Of a stretch of DNA of 39,280 nt, positions 17,093-25,834 are shown in pieces. Numbering within the stretch: position 1 is the first letter of the stretch; the number at the start of each line of letters is the position of its first letter. A model generated the notes under the pieces. The model was not told the origin of the DNA and did no database searches. It worked only from the letters and a program-made list of their open reading frames with translations. The stretch is from Bacteroidales bacterium. GTDB taxonomy: Bacteria; Bacteroidota; Bacteroidia; Bacteroidales; WCHB1-69. The stretch is taken from NCBI GenBank assembly GCA_031272025.1, contig JAISUP010000041.1, positions 1-39,280 of the forward strand, written 5' to 3'. The translations under genes and the position numbers were made by a program.

Positions 17093-19237
17093 TTATGATA
17101 CTATATCAAAAGTCATTTGTTTTTTTAACATGTCTACCTCTACCACTTTCACCCTGATTTTATCACCAAAGCGAATCATGCGTCCGTGGTGTAATCCCAC
17201 GAGCGTATAGTTTTCTTCATCAATATAATAAAAGTCATCGTCGAATTTGCGAATAGGGATAAGACCTTCACATTTGTTGTCTTGCAGTTCGGCAAAGACC
17301 CCCCAACGCGTAATTCCATTCACGGTTGCCTCAAAAACCTGTCCTATTTTATCGGTCAAAAATTCGGCTTGTTTGTAACGTATGGATGCCCGTTCTGCTT
17401 CATTTGCTCGCTGTTCCATTTGAGAAGCATATTTGCAACGCGTTTCCAAGTCATCCGCGTTGGCACTCGCCCCCCCATGCAAATAATGGTCTAACAAACG
17501 ATGTACCATTAAGTCGGGATAACGGCGAATAGGAGAAGTAAAATGCGTGTAATAAGAAAAGCCCAGCCCGTAGTGCCCGATATTTTGAGTAGAATATACA
17601 GCCTTCGACATGAGCCGTATCGAAAGTTTGGTAAGCATATCGTGTTCGGGGCGAGATTTCATCGTGCTAAATAATTGATTGAAAGATTTCGCGAGTACTT
17701 TGCGCGAGCCTGTTTTTAAATCAAAACCTAACTTTTGCACGAATTTACGAAACGTATCTACCTTGTCGCTCACCGGTTCGTCGTGTACACGATACAAAAA
17801 CGTGCGCGGTTGCGGGTTACGGGCACTCTTTTTCCCTATTTTTTCGGCTACTTTTCGATTGGCAAGGAGCATGAACTCTTCGATGAGAAAATTGGATTCT
17901 TTCTCTACCTTCACGTAAACACCGGTAGGATGTCCGTTCTCGTCCAAGTGAAATTTTACCTCTTCGGTTTCAAAATTGATGGCTTGTTTTTCCAAACGTT
18001 CGGCACGCATGATTTGGGCAAGCCGATGCAAAGTCAAAATAGATTCGCACATATCCCCTTTTCCGGTTTCGATAACCTCTTGTGCTTCTTCGTAAGAAAA
18101 ACGACGATTGGAATGAATCACGGTACGTCCGAACCATTCGCGGTGCACTTTCCCATGCTCATCAAGGTCGAATACCGCGCTATAACACAATTTATCTTCG
18201 TGTGGTTTGAGCGAACAAAGGTTGTTGGACAAAATTTCGGGTAACATGGGAATGGTGCGGTCTACCAAATAGACCGATGTTCCTCTGCGAGAGGCTTCCT
18301 CATCAACCGGGGTTCCGGGGCGGACATAATAAGACACGTCCGCGATGTGTACTCCCACGCGAATATACCCGTTTTCAATCACCTCGCACGACAGCGCATC
18401 GTCAAAGTCTTTGGCATCCGCGGGATCTATCGTGAATGTGGGTACCCCTCGAAAGTCTTTCCTGCATGAAATTTCCTGTTTTGAAATAGGAATATCCGAT
18501 TTTGCAGCAGCGGCTTCTGCCTCAGGGGGAAACGAAAGCGGGAAGTCATACTCGGCAAGTATTGCATTCATCTCTACGTTATTATCCCCCGGTTTTCCCA
18601 AACGATGAAGCACTTCCCCTAAGGGGCTACGCGTACCCGCTTTCCAATCCGTGATCACGATAACAACCTTCTCGCCATCTCGCGCCCCCCCCAGCAGCCG
18701 ACCTGGAATCAGAATTTCTCTACGAAAAGCAGGATTGTCGGGTAAGAAATAGGCAACACTTTTCTTAATCTTAATATTCCCTACCAATTGTTTTTTACTG
18801 CGTTCAACTACCTCTACGATTTCACCTTCCAATCCTTTGCGTCTCGCGATAGGAAATACTCGCGCTTTAACTCTATCATTGTGTAGCGCGTTACTCAAAT
18901 TCCCGTCCGCGATAAAAATGTCATCGGTTTCACCTTCTTCGGGGAGCACGAATGCCGCCCCGGACATAGTAACATGCAATTTTCCAATAACATAATTATG
19001 AGAAGTGTGTTCCCTGTTCAAGTATTTGCTGTTTATGCGATATTTTCCTCGCCCCGCGTGTAGCAAAATCTTCTTATCTATAAAATCCTGTATAACCTCT
19101 TGCACCTGCGCACGCCCTTCTTTATCAAAAATCCCGACTTTTGCCGCTAATTGTTTGTAGTTGTACAAAGCGTGAGCACTCTCGGAAAAAGTGTCTATCA
19201 ACTTTTTGGCTATTAGTGTATTGTCCTGCTTCAGCAT
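17093..19237 (-). CDS. rnr: Ribonuclease R
   Basis: The 714-residue processive 3'-5' exoribonuclease of the RNB family degrades structured RNA. Domains in order: a winged-helix region (about 1-70), a cold-shock domain with GKLHVTMSGAAFVLPE (about 84-130), a second CSD-like region, and the RNB catalytic domain. The catalytic DPADAKDFDD (271-280) is intact, followed by HIADVSYYVRPGTP and RYPDLMVHRLLDHYL. A C-terminal S1 domain (GITRWGVFAEL...CEGLIPI) runs from about 630. The Lys-rich tail of the E. coli enzyme is absent, which is common in this phylum. A -7 box lies upstream at 19300-19307. An uninterrupted run of eight C (plus strand 18685-18692) encodes Gly-Gly. Confidence 0.96.
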   Translation of the reverse strand: MLKQDNTLIAKKLIDTFSESAHALYNYKQLAAKVGIFDKEGRAQVQEVIQDFIDKKILLHAGRGKYRINSKYLNREHTSHNYVIGKLHVTMSGAAFVLPEEGETDDIFIADGNLSNALHNDRVKARVFPIARRKGLEGEIVEVVERSKKQLVGNIKIKKSVAYFLPDNPAFRREILIPGRLLGGARDGEKVVIVITDWKAGTRSPLGEVLHRLGKPGDNNVEMNAILAEYDFPLSFPPEAEAAAAKSDIPISKQEISCRKDFRGVPTFTIDPADAKDFDDALSCEVIENGYIRVGVHIADVSYYVRPGTPVDEEASRRGTSVYLVDRTIPMLPEILSNNLCSLKPHEDKLCYSAVFDLDEHGKVHREWFGRTVIHSNRRFSYEEAQEVIETGKGDMCESILTLHRLAQIMRAERLEKQAINFETEEVKFHLDENGHPTGVYVKVEKESNFLIEEFMLLANRKVAEKIGKKSARNPQPRTFLYRVHDEPVSDKVDTFRKFVQKLGFDLKTGSRKVLAKSFNQLFSTMKSRPEHDMLTKLSIRLMSKAVYSTQNIGHYGLGFSYYTHFTSPIRRYPDLMVHRLLDHYLHGGASANADDLETRCKYASQMEQRANEAERASIRYKQAEFLTDKIGQVFEATVNGITRWGVFAELQDNKCEGLIPIRKFDDDFYYIDEENYTLVGLHHGRMIRFGDKIRVKVVEVDMLKKQMTFDIVS

Positions 19238-19299
19238 AAATATATTTGTATTTTGGTTAAGTTGTGTTTTACAAATTAAAGTTTATTGAATTAAAAGTG

Positions 19300-19333
19300 C
19301 AAATATACATGAAAAAAACAATAGTTTGACAAA
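19300..19333 (-). promoter_or_regulatory. Putative promoter of rnr
   Basis: The minus strand reads TTTG (19333-19330), a 22-base spacer and TATATTTG (19307-19300), about 60 bases before the rnr start. The -7 box is a full TAnnTTTG match; the spacer is slightly long. Confidence 0.55.
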
Positions 19334-19363
19334 AAAAAAATTCAACAGTTTAAAAACACGTGG

Positions 19364-19392
19364 TTGTACCTAAAAAAAATCATGTATTTTTG
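19364..19392 (+). promoter_or_regulatory. Putative promoter of pdxA
   Basis: TTG (19364-19366), an 18-base spacer and TATTTTTG (19385-19392) form a Bacteroidota-type promoter about 60 bases before the pdxA start. The 216-base gap between rnr and pdxA carries this and the divergent rnr promoter in A/T-rich DNA. Confidence 0.6.
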
Positions 19393-19453
19393 CAAAAAAA
19401 TTTCTGAAAAAAAAAGAGGAGATTTTTAGATTATTTTTGACAGACTAAAAAAC

Positions 19454-20461
19454 ATGAGTAATAATATGTTACATAAAATAGGTATCACACATGGCGATAT
19501 CAATGGCATCGGGTACGAGGTAATCATGAAAGCCCTTTACGACCCGAAAATCCTTGATATATGTACCCCTGTTATTTATGGATTAGCCAAAGTCGCCACG
19601 TATCATAAAAAACCCTTAGAATTAAATGATCTTATATTTCAATTTATTAAAGACGTAGAACAGTCTACTACCAAAAAAGTCAATTTAGTCAACCTCACGG
19701 ATAATGAGGTAAAGATAGAGTTGGGCGTATCCACGAAAACAAGTACCGACATGTCGGTACTTTCTATTAAAAGTGCTTGTAATGATTTAAAAAACAATAA
19801 GATAGAAGCACTGATTACCGCCCCTGTTTGCACGAGTAATCTTTATTCAGAGGCATTTCCTTATCATGGACATACCGAATTTATTCGTCATTTTTTTAAC
19901 GTGAAAACCTATTTACCCATGCTATTGCACGAGCGAGTAAAAATAGGATTAGCCACTCATCACCTCCCGTTGAGTCAGGTAAGTCGTACCCTAAACGAAA
20001 CCATGCTCTTTGAAAAACTACAAATATTAAATTATAGTTTAAAACATGATTTTTGTCTTACCAATCCTTCGATAGCCGTTCTCGCGTTAAACCCGAATGA
20101 CGATGAGGGCGGTACCTCTTGCACCGAAGAACGGGAGATACTTAACCCTGTTATTAGCAAAGCCTTTGACCAAGGGATTAACGTGTTTGGACCGTTCGCC
20201 TCCACTCGTTTTTTCGCGACAAGACAATACCGTCAGTTTGATGCCGTACTTGCCATGCATCACGAACAAGGAACGTTACCTTTTCAACTTATCAGTGAAG
20301 GAGAAGGGGTGATATACACGGCAGGGTTGCCCATTATACGAACAGCCCCCGCGCACGGGACGGCATACGACATCGCGGGAAAAAATAAAGCATCAGGGCA
20401 AGCCACGCGCAACGCTATATATTATGCATTAGATATATTAAGAAATAGAAAAGGAGAATAA
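19454..20461 (+). CDS. pdxA: 4-hydroxythreonine-4-phosphate dehydrogenase
   Basis: The 335-residue protein acts in the DXP-dependent route to pyridoxal phosphate, oxidising 4-phosphohydroxy-L-threonine with NAD+. Family marks are the N-terminal GITHGDINGIGYEV, the first metal-ligand His in FPYHGHTEF (about 139), the second in AMHHEQGTLPF and the third in APAHGTAYDIAGKNKASG near residue 310. The start could also be the Met four codons later. It is preceded by a good promoter and followed by tRNA-Ser 68 bases downstream. No other pdx gene is present. Confidence 0.95.
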   Translation: MSNNMLHKIGITHGDINGIGYEVIMKALYDPKILDICTPVIYGLAKVATYHKKPLELNDLIFQFIKDVEQSTTKKVNLVNLTDNEVKIELGVSTKTSTDMSVLSIKSACNDLKNNKIEALITAPVCTSNLYSEAFPYHGHTEFIRHFFNVKTYLPMLLHERVKIGLATHHLPLSQVSRTLNETMLFEKLQILNYSLKHDFCLTNPSIAVLALNPNDDEGGTSCTEEREILNPVISKAFDQGINVFGPFASTRFFATRQYRQFDAVLAMHHEQGTLPFQLISEGEGVIYTAGLPIIRTAPAHGTAYDIAGKNKASGQATRNAIYYALDILRNRKGE

Positions 20462-20529
20462 AAAAAGAAAATAAAGATAGGGTATATGTGAATTTTTTTT
20501 TGTAATTTTACCGCCCGAAATTTGAGTAG

Positions 20530-20617
20530 GGAGAGATGGCCGAGTGGTCGAAGGCGCACGCCTGGAAAGTGTGTAAACGCCGAAAGCGTTTCAAGGGTTC
20601 GAATCCCTTTCTCTCCG
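20530..20617 (+). tRNA. tRNA-Ser (anticodon GGA)
   Basis: The acceptor stem is GGAGAGA/TCTCTCC with discriminator G. The anticodon stem CACGC/GTGTG encloses the loop CTGGAAA with GGA at 20564-20566. A long class II variable arm (AACGCCGAAAGCGTT) and a T arm with GGGTTCGAATCCC complete it. Length is 88 bases, CCA not encoded. Confidence 0.97.
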
Positions 20618-20685
20618 CGAATAAAAAATATTGATAATCAAATTAGTAAAATCATTTTTAACCGAATCAATTAATTAATTCAAAG

Positions 20686-21498
20686 ATGAAAAAACGGATA
20701 GCATTATTGACCGTAGTAGGTTTTTTAACCTTCGGTATGCCCCAAGGGGTTCACGCGCAAAAAGAGCAAAAAACAGACAAAGTAGCCGCGACGGAACAAG
20801 TTGTAGCCACAGAAACGCCAGCCCCGGCGGCTCAAGTACAATTAGAAACCGATAACGACGAGGTAGCAGAACAAAGTCTCCATTACGTGTTGAAAAATAA
20901 ATTTATCGAGGGCGGCGCGCTCTGGATGGCTCCTATTTTGCTGTGCTTAATCATGGGGCTTGCATTGGTAATAGAACGTATCTTTTATCTCAACCTTTCT
21001 TCTGTAAACACAGGTAAATTATTGGATAAAGTAGAAGATGCACTCAAAAGCGGTGGCGTGAGCAAAGCAAAAAAACTATGCGCCGACACCAAAGGACCCT
21101 TAGCGTCAGTCTTTTATCAAGGATTAGACCGGTATGATGAAGGTTTAGAATCCGTAGAGAAAGCCGTGGAGTCTTATGGTGGTGTACAAATGGGAAAACT
21201 CGAAGCCAATTTAGGATGGATTTCTCTATTTCTCGCGTTAGGACCCATGTTAGGGTTCTTAGGTACAGTTGTAGGTATGGTGCAAGCATTTGATGACATC
21301 GAAAGGGCAGGAGATATTAGCCCGACTATCGTTGCCGGCGGTATGAAAGTAGCCTTGCTTACCACAGTATTCGGCTTAATCACGGCTATTATTTTGCAAA
21401 TATTCTATAACTATATCTTGTCAAAAATCGACAGTTTGGTTAACGACATGGAAGATGCCACTATCGGGTTCATGGATATCCTTATCCGGAACAAATAA
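20686..21498 (+). CDS. exbB: ExbB/TolQ-type proton channel protein
   Basis: The 270-residue inner-membrane protein belongs to the MotA/TolQ/ExbB family and with ExbD forms the proton-driven motor that energises TonB-dependent outer-membrane transport. It starts with a signal-like segment (MKKRIALLTVVGFLTFGMP...HAQ) and a Thr/Ala/Pro-rich periplasmic stretch to about residue 75. Next come a transmembrane segment (about 83-105), a cytoplasmic loop, and the paired conserved segments FLALGPMLGFLGTVVGMVQAF and AGGMKVALLTTVFGLITAII. The extended N-terminus is common in Bacteroidota homologues. It is first in a cluster with a four-TM protein and two ExbD proteins. Confidence 0.93.
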   Translation: MKKRIALLTVVGFLTFGMPQGVHAQKEQKTDKVAATEQVVATETPAPAAQVQLETDNDEVAEQSLHYVLKNKFIEGGALWMAPILLCLIMGLALVIERIFYLNLSSVNTGKLLDKVEDALKSGGVSKAKKLCADTKGPLASVFYQGLDRYDEGLESVEKAVESYGGVQMGKLEANLGWISLFLALGPMLGFLGTVVGMVQAFDDIERAGDISPTIVAGGMKVALLTTVFGLITAIILQIFYNYILSKIDSLVNDMEDATIGFMDILIRNK

Positions 21499-21540
21499 GT
21501 AGCATTTATCTATTTTTATAATCCATTAATACACTGAAAA

Positions 21541-22488
21541 ATGAATAAGAAAATCATCAATATCATCATTTTCACGGTGGCTGCTATCGGGTGTTTGCTC
21601 GCGCTGTGGTTTGCTATCAGATTTGACGATGCCAAAAAAGAAAATTACGATACGGTATCCGAAATCAATAAGGTAAACCCGCGACTGATTGCCGACTTTA
21701 AAGCCACTTCGTTAGAACAACTACCCCAATTTGTCGAAAAAAATCAGGCAGAATTAACCGAGTTGAATAAGGAATTAAAAAATGCTCAATTACAACGCGA
21801 CATCTTTTATACCTATATTCACGAATTAAAGTCTATTGACGAGACTACTTTTGCCGACTATAAGGCGAATTTTCCCGCGCACGCTTTGGCATTGTTTGCC
21901 AAAGCCGATAAGCCCGAAAAATACATACAAGGATTCAACGCGCTTAAAGGCTATGACGATTTGTTACCCTATATCTATGATTTGGATAGCGAATACGCGG
22001 GAGTAAAACAAGCCTACCTTGAAAAAAAGGAATATGCCAAATCATTAGGGGGATTTTTAGCGGGAGCAGATAAAATTATATCTACGACCTCTGCCTCAAA
22101 GAAAGCCACAGAATATAGCGCGTTACAATCTGATGTGAAATCGTTCCTTAGTGAAGGAAGGCTGATCAATTGTGCGGTAGTTTTCTTGTACGTGATATTT
22201 GCTATCGCCATCCTGCTTATTGTAGCATTCTCGCTCTATTATTTGATAGTCAATATCAAGAGTTCATATAAAGCCTTGTTAGGCATTGCTTTAATCGCGG
22301 TTTTGGTATTGTTAGGCTATGTGTTGTCTTCGGGCGAGTTGAGCAAATCGGCGATAGCCAACGGCTTAACTTCTCAAACAGTGAAATGGATTGGCGCGGG
22401 TTGTATTACTACCTATATCGCGTTATTTGCCGCGATTTTGTCCATTTTGGTTGCATGGTTTATTGGTAAATTTATTAAAAAAGTATAA
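21541..22488 (+). CDS. Four-TM membrane protein of the exb cluster, function unknown
   Basis: The 315-residue protein has one N-terminal transmembrane segment (about 5-25), a charged, helical, probably extracytoplasmic domain (about 30-200, with a coiled-coil-like stretch QAELTELNKELKNAQLQR), and three C-terminal hydrophobic segments (about 205-232, 240-262, 283-310). I recognise it as a type of protein that accompanies exbB-exbD-exbD in Bacteroidales, but not its function. It lies 42 bases after exbB and 2 bases before the first exbD, so it is almost certainly in the same operon and perhaps part of the motor complex. Confidence 0.8.
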   Translation: MNKKIINIIIFTVAAIGCLLALWFAIRFDDAKKENYDTVSEINKVNPRLIADFKATSLEQLPQFVEKNQAELTELNKELKNAQLQRDIFYTYIHELKSIDETTFADYKANFPAHALALFAKADKPEKYIQGFNALKGYDDLLPYIYDLDSEYAGVKQAYLEKKEYAKSLGGFLAGADKIISTTSASKKATEYSALQSDVKSFLSEGRLINCAVVFLYVIFAIAILLIVAFSLYYLIVNIKSSYKALLGIALIAVLVLLGYVLSSGELSKSAIANGLTSQTVKWIGAGCITTYIALFAAILSILVAWFIGKFIKKV

Positions 22489-22490
22489 TT

Positions 22491-23072
22491 ATGGCAAGGA
22501 AAACACCGGGGATCAACACGGGGTCCATGGCAGATATTTCTTTTTTGCTATTGACATTTTTCCTGCTCACATCTTCCATTAACACTGAGCAGGGGATTCC
22601 GCGCAGGTTGCCCCCCCCGAAAGAAAATACGGAAGAAATTAAAATAGACATCAACCAACGAAATGTTTTGGATGTGAGGGTTAATTTTCGCGATGAGTTA
22701 GTGGTCAATGACGAGATTGTACCCTTGTCACAATTAACCTTAAAGGCAAAAGAGTTTCTTGAAAACGTGGAAAACTCACCCAATCTTCCCGAAAAAGAAT
22801 CTAAGTATATCGACAATATAGGGGAATTTTATGTTTCTAAGGGTGTAATATCGCTCACTAACGACCAAAGCACGAGTTATAGTGGATACGTGATGGTGCA
22901 AAATGAATTGCAACGAGCCGTCAACGAACTACGCGACAAAATTTCTACCCAATATTTCGGTAAAAGATACGACAATTTAGATACCGCCCAACAAGCGGCA
23001 ATACGTAAGGCTGTGCCCATGAATATATCCGAAGCACCGCCCGTGGATTATAACCAACAACCAGCACAGTAA
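22491..23072 (+). CDS. exbD: ExbD/TolR-family protein (first copy)
   Basis: The 193-residue protein has the ExbD layout: a short N-terminus with TPGINTGSMADISFLLLTFFLLT, where the Asp ahead of the single transmembrane segment is the proton-carrying residue, then a periplasmic domain. That domain is longer than in E. coli ExbD and ends in a Pro/Gln-rich tail. A run of eight C (22611-22618) encodes the LPPP just after the membrane segment. It starts 2 bases after the four-TM gene and is followed after 4 bases by the second exbD. Confidence 0.93.
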   Translation: MARKTPGINTGSMADISFLLLTFFLLTSSINTEQGIPRRLPPPKENTEEIKIDINQRNVLDVRVNFRDELVVNDEIVPLSQLTLKAKEFLENVENSPNLPEKESKYIDNIGEFYVSKGVISLTNDQSTSYSGYVMVQNELQRAVNELRDKISTQYFGKRYDNLDTAQQAAIRKAVPMNISEAPPVDYNQQPAQ

Positions 23073-23076
23073 AATT

Positions 23077-23568
23077 ATGGCACGTTTCAAGAAAGAACAA
23101 AAGAAAGAACTTCCGGCAATTAATACCGGTTCCATGTCAGATATTATTTTCATGTTTTTATTTTTCTTCATGGTTATCACTAACATGAGAGAAGCCGCTC
23201 TTAAAGTGAAATTGAAAGTTCCCAATGCTTCGGAAGTGCAAAAATTGGAGAAAAAATCATTGGTAGCAACAATTTATATAGGAGAGCCTCTCTCGGCAAC
23301 CGAAAACACGTTGCCCCCCGGTAAAGTATCTGTGCAACTCAACGACCAAACGGTAAAACAGGAAGATTTAGTCAATGACGTGCGCGACTTTATCGGTACC
23401 GAAAAAGAAGCCCGTAGTGAAGAGGATAAAAATAAACTAACTTTCTCCCTAAAAGTGGATAAAGGAGTGCAAATGCGTTATGTAAACACGATTAAACAAG
23501 AATTGCGCAAAAATAACGCGCTTAAAATCAATTATGCCACGGGGAAAAAAAGTGAGATGCAAAAGTAA
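23077..23568 (+). CDS. exbD: ExbD/TolR-family protein (second copy)
   Basis: The 163-residue protein has a basic N-terminus (MARFKKEQKKE), then INTGSMSDIIFMFLFFFMVI, where the Asp before the transmembrane segment is the family's proton-relay residue, and a periplasmic domain of about 120 residues. It differs clearly from the first copy, so the two probably act together as a heteromeric ExbD pair, as in other Bacteroidota clusters. A hairpin that may terminate the operon follows at 23617-23645. Confidence 0.93.
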   Translation: MARFKKEQKKELPAINTGSMSDIIFMFLFFFMVITNMREAALKVKLKVPNASEVQKLEKKSLVATIYIGEPLSATENTLPPGKVSVQLNDQTVKQEDLVNDVRDFIGTEKEARSEEDKNKLTFSLKVDKGVQMRYVNTIKQELRKNNALKINYATGKKSEMQK

Positions 23569-23616
23569 TTTGTTTTTTTATATTTTGTGTTAATATTTTT
23601 TGTTTTCATTGTTGAT

Positions 23617-23645
23617 AGAAAAGGGTGCCGTGTGTGCCCTTTTCT
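23617..23645 (+). terminator. Possible terminator after the exb operon
   Basis: AGAAAAGGG (23617-23625) pairs with CCCTTTTCT (23637-23645) around an 11-base loop. The 3' arm supplies a short T run, but no long U tract follows, so this may be a weak terminator or a processing hairpin ahead of yicC. Confidence 0.5.
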
Positions 23646-23667
23646 CTTGGAAAAAAAGAGATAGATT

Positions 23668-24540
23668 ATGATATTATCAATGACCGGGTTCGGTAAAGAA
23701 ATGTTGCATTGTGAAGGAATGCAAATCGCTATTGAAATAAAAACACTCAATAGCAAACAATTAGATCTTTTATTAAAGATACCTTCGCTTTTTAAAGAGC
23801 GCGAAAGCGATTTGCGCTCTTTGGTGGGCAAATCCTTGGAGCGAGGAAAAATAGAAGTGAGTATCGTGTTAGAAAAAGTAGACATCCCCACAACAACGAT
23901 AGACCACGACTTATTTAAGCATTATTATCACGATCTGCTTACCTTGTCGGAAGAGCTCCAGACCCCTACCCTACCGGATATTTTCGCGCAGGTATTGAAA
24001 ATTCCGGATGTGGTAATTAGTGCTAAAACAGAAATATCAGAAACCCTTTGGACGGCACTGTCGAATGCCGTGCTTGCCGCTTGTAAAAAAGTTACAGACT
24101 TTCGGGAATCGGAAGGCAAAGCCCTCGCGCACGACCTCGCGACCCGAACACGTCTCATAGACCAAATGATTGCCGAAATTACCCCTCACGAAAAACAACG
24201 AATAGAAAATTTGCGACTTAAATTTATTCAACACTTAGAAAATCTAAACATTGAAGTTGGCTATGACAAAAACCGTATGGAGGAAGAACTGATGTTCTAT
24301 ATAGAACGATTAGATATCACGGAAGAAAAAATACGACTGCATAAACATTGCGAGTATTTTTTAGAAACCATGCGCGAAGAACGTGCCAACGGGAAAAAAT
24401 TAGGCTTCATTGCTCAAGAATTTGGTCGCGAAGTCAATACCTTAGGCTCAAAGGCAAACGACTTTAACATACAACAAGTGGTAGTGCGCATGAAAGATGA
24501 AGTGGAAAAAATAAAAGAACAATTGGCAAATATCCTATGA
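23668..24540 (+). CDS. yicC: YicC-family endoribonuclease
   Basis: The 290-residue protein has the YicC N-terminal signature MILSMTGFGKE, the IEIKTLNSKQLDLLLKIP block and the conserved C-terminal GKKLGFIAQEFGREVNTLGSKA. Members of this family have been reported to be RNA endonucleases acting on small regulatory RNAs. In many bacteria it sits beside gmk; here it overlaps murF by four bases (ATGA, 24537-24540), so the two are translationally coupled. Confidence 0.94.
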   Translation: MILSMTGFGKEMLHCEGMQIAIEIKTLNSKQLDLLLKIPSLFKERESDLRSLVGKSLERGKIEVSIVLEKVDIPTTTIDHDLFKHYYHDLLTLSEELQTPTLPDIFAQVLKIPDVVISAKTEISETLWTALSNAVLAACKKVTDFRESEGKALAHDLATRTRLIDQMIAEITPHEKQRIENLRLKFIQHLENLNIEVGYDKNRMEEELMFYIERLDITEEKIRLHKHCEYFLETMREERANGKKLGFIAQEFGREVNTLGSKANDFNIQQVVVRMKDEVEKIKEQLANIL

Positions 24541-25829
24541 ACACGATATCCTATTTGTATTCTCTATATCGCGAGTACTCGTCTATTTCCACGGACACGA
24601 GGAATATAAAAGAAAATTCGCTTTTCTTTTGCCTTAAAGGTGAACATTTTGACGGCAACTATTTTGTGAACAATGCTTTAGAAAAAGGTGCCGCGATGGT
24701 GGTAACAGAAAACACGAGTTTTAGTAATCACCCAAAAGCAGTCATTGTCCCTGACGCGTTACAAACTTTACAACAATTGGCAAAGATGCATCGCGAACAT
24801 TTGGGCATTAGGGTCTTGGGCATTACCGGTACGAATGGCAAAACCACAACCAAAGAGTTGATTTCAGCAGTGCTCGCGCAAAAATACCAAACCCGTGCCA
24901 CCCGCGGCAATTTGAATAATCACATAGGCGTACCCCTTACACTGTTAGAAATGAATAATACTGACGAATTTGCCGTGATAGAAATGGGGGCAAATCACCC
25001 GGGCGAGATTGCAGACCTTTGTACCATTGCCGACCCTGACTGCGCGGTGATTACCAATATAGGAACAGCACATATCGAAGGTTTTGTATCGCGGGATGCC
25101 ATCTTTAAAACAAAAATCGCACTTTATCAACACGTGGCTCAAAAACATGGCACCCTTTTCGTGAACACGAAAGACATCCCCCTAACCGACAAAGCAAACC
25201 AAATTGCCCGTGAAAAAAAATGCCATATCGTATCTTGTTTCACGGAAAACAAAGACCTCAAAGTGATTGACATGAATCCTTTCCTGCATGTAGAACTCTT
25301 TGGAGAAAAAATAAAAACACACTTTACCGGACTTTATAACGTGAGTAATCTACTTTGTGCCGCGACCGTAGGACATTTTTACGGGGTAAGTAAAGAAAAT
25401 ATCTGCCAAGCCATTGCCGACTATGTCCCTTCTAATCATCGATCGCAAGTCCTTGTTAAAGGAAAATTAACCCTTATTGCCGACTATTATAATGCCAATC
25501 CTTCGAGCATGAAAACGGCAATTGATAGCCTTGTCGCCACAGGAATAAAGCCTCGACAAGCCATATTGGGAGAGATGTTAGAGTTGGGAACAAGTACCAA
25601 AACCGAGCATGAAAAAGTGGTACAATATTGTAAAGACCATGACATACAGGCTCTTTTTATTGGTGAAAATTTTGCACAAGTTGCCCCACAAGACCAATAT
25701 TTTGCTACTACCGAAGACTTTAACCATGCCGTATTGCCCTATTTTTTTCGCGAAGGGATATTGTTAGTCAAAGGATCGCGAGGCGTACACCTTGAAAATT
25801 TAAATATTTGGAACAATCCCGAAAAATAA
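24537..25829 (+). CDS. murF: UDP-MurNAc-tripeptide--D-alanyl-D-alanine ligase
   Basis: The 430-residue Mur ligase adds D-Ala-D-Ala to the peptidoglycan precursor in the cytoplasm. The N-terminal domain contains SISTDTRNIKENSLFFCLKGEHFDGNYF in two visible parts (about 16-43). The ATP-binding loop GITGTNGKTTTKE (95-107) is intact, the central domain has EMGANHPGEI, and the C-terminal domain has DYYNANPSSM and LVKGSRGVHLE. The substrate-recognition start typical of MurF (STDTR) separates it from MurE. It overlaps yicC by ATGA and is followed closely by a sensor kinase gene. Confidence 0.95.
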   Translation: MNTISYLYSLYREYSSISTDTRNIKENSLFFCLKGEHFDGNYFVNNALEKGAAMVVTENTSFSNHPKAVIVPDALQTLQQLAKMHREHLGIRVLGITGTNGKTTTKELISAVLAQKYQTRATRGNLNNHIGVPLTLLEMNNTDEFAVIEMGANHPGEIADLCTIADPDCAVITNIGTAHIEGFVSRDAIFKTKIALYQHVAQKHGTLFVNTKDIPLTDKANQIAREKKCHIVSCFTENKDLKVIDMNPFLHVELFGEKIKTHFTGLYNVSNLLCAATVGHFYGVSKENICQAIADYVPSNHRSQVLVKGKLTLIADYYNANPSSMKTAIDSLVATGIKPRQAILGEMLELGTSTKTEHEKVVQYCKDHDIQALFIGENFAQVAPQDQYFATTEDFNHAVLPYFFREGILLVKGSRGVHLENLNIWNNPEK

Positions 25830-25834
25830 AAAAA

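Noticed and set aside
17735-18244. 169-codon plus-strand frame inside rnr
   Set aside because: Antisense to the RNB domain of RNase R, no recognisable features.
18685-18692. C8 tract in rnr as a phase-variation site
   Set aside because: It encodes ordinary Gly-Gly in a conserved loop of a housekeeping enzyme; nothing suggests switching beyond the tract itself.
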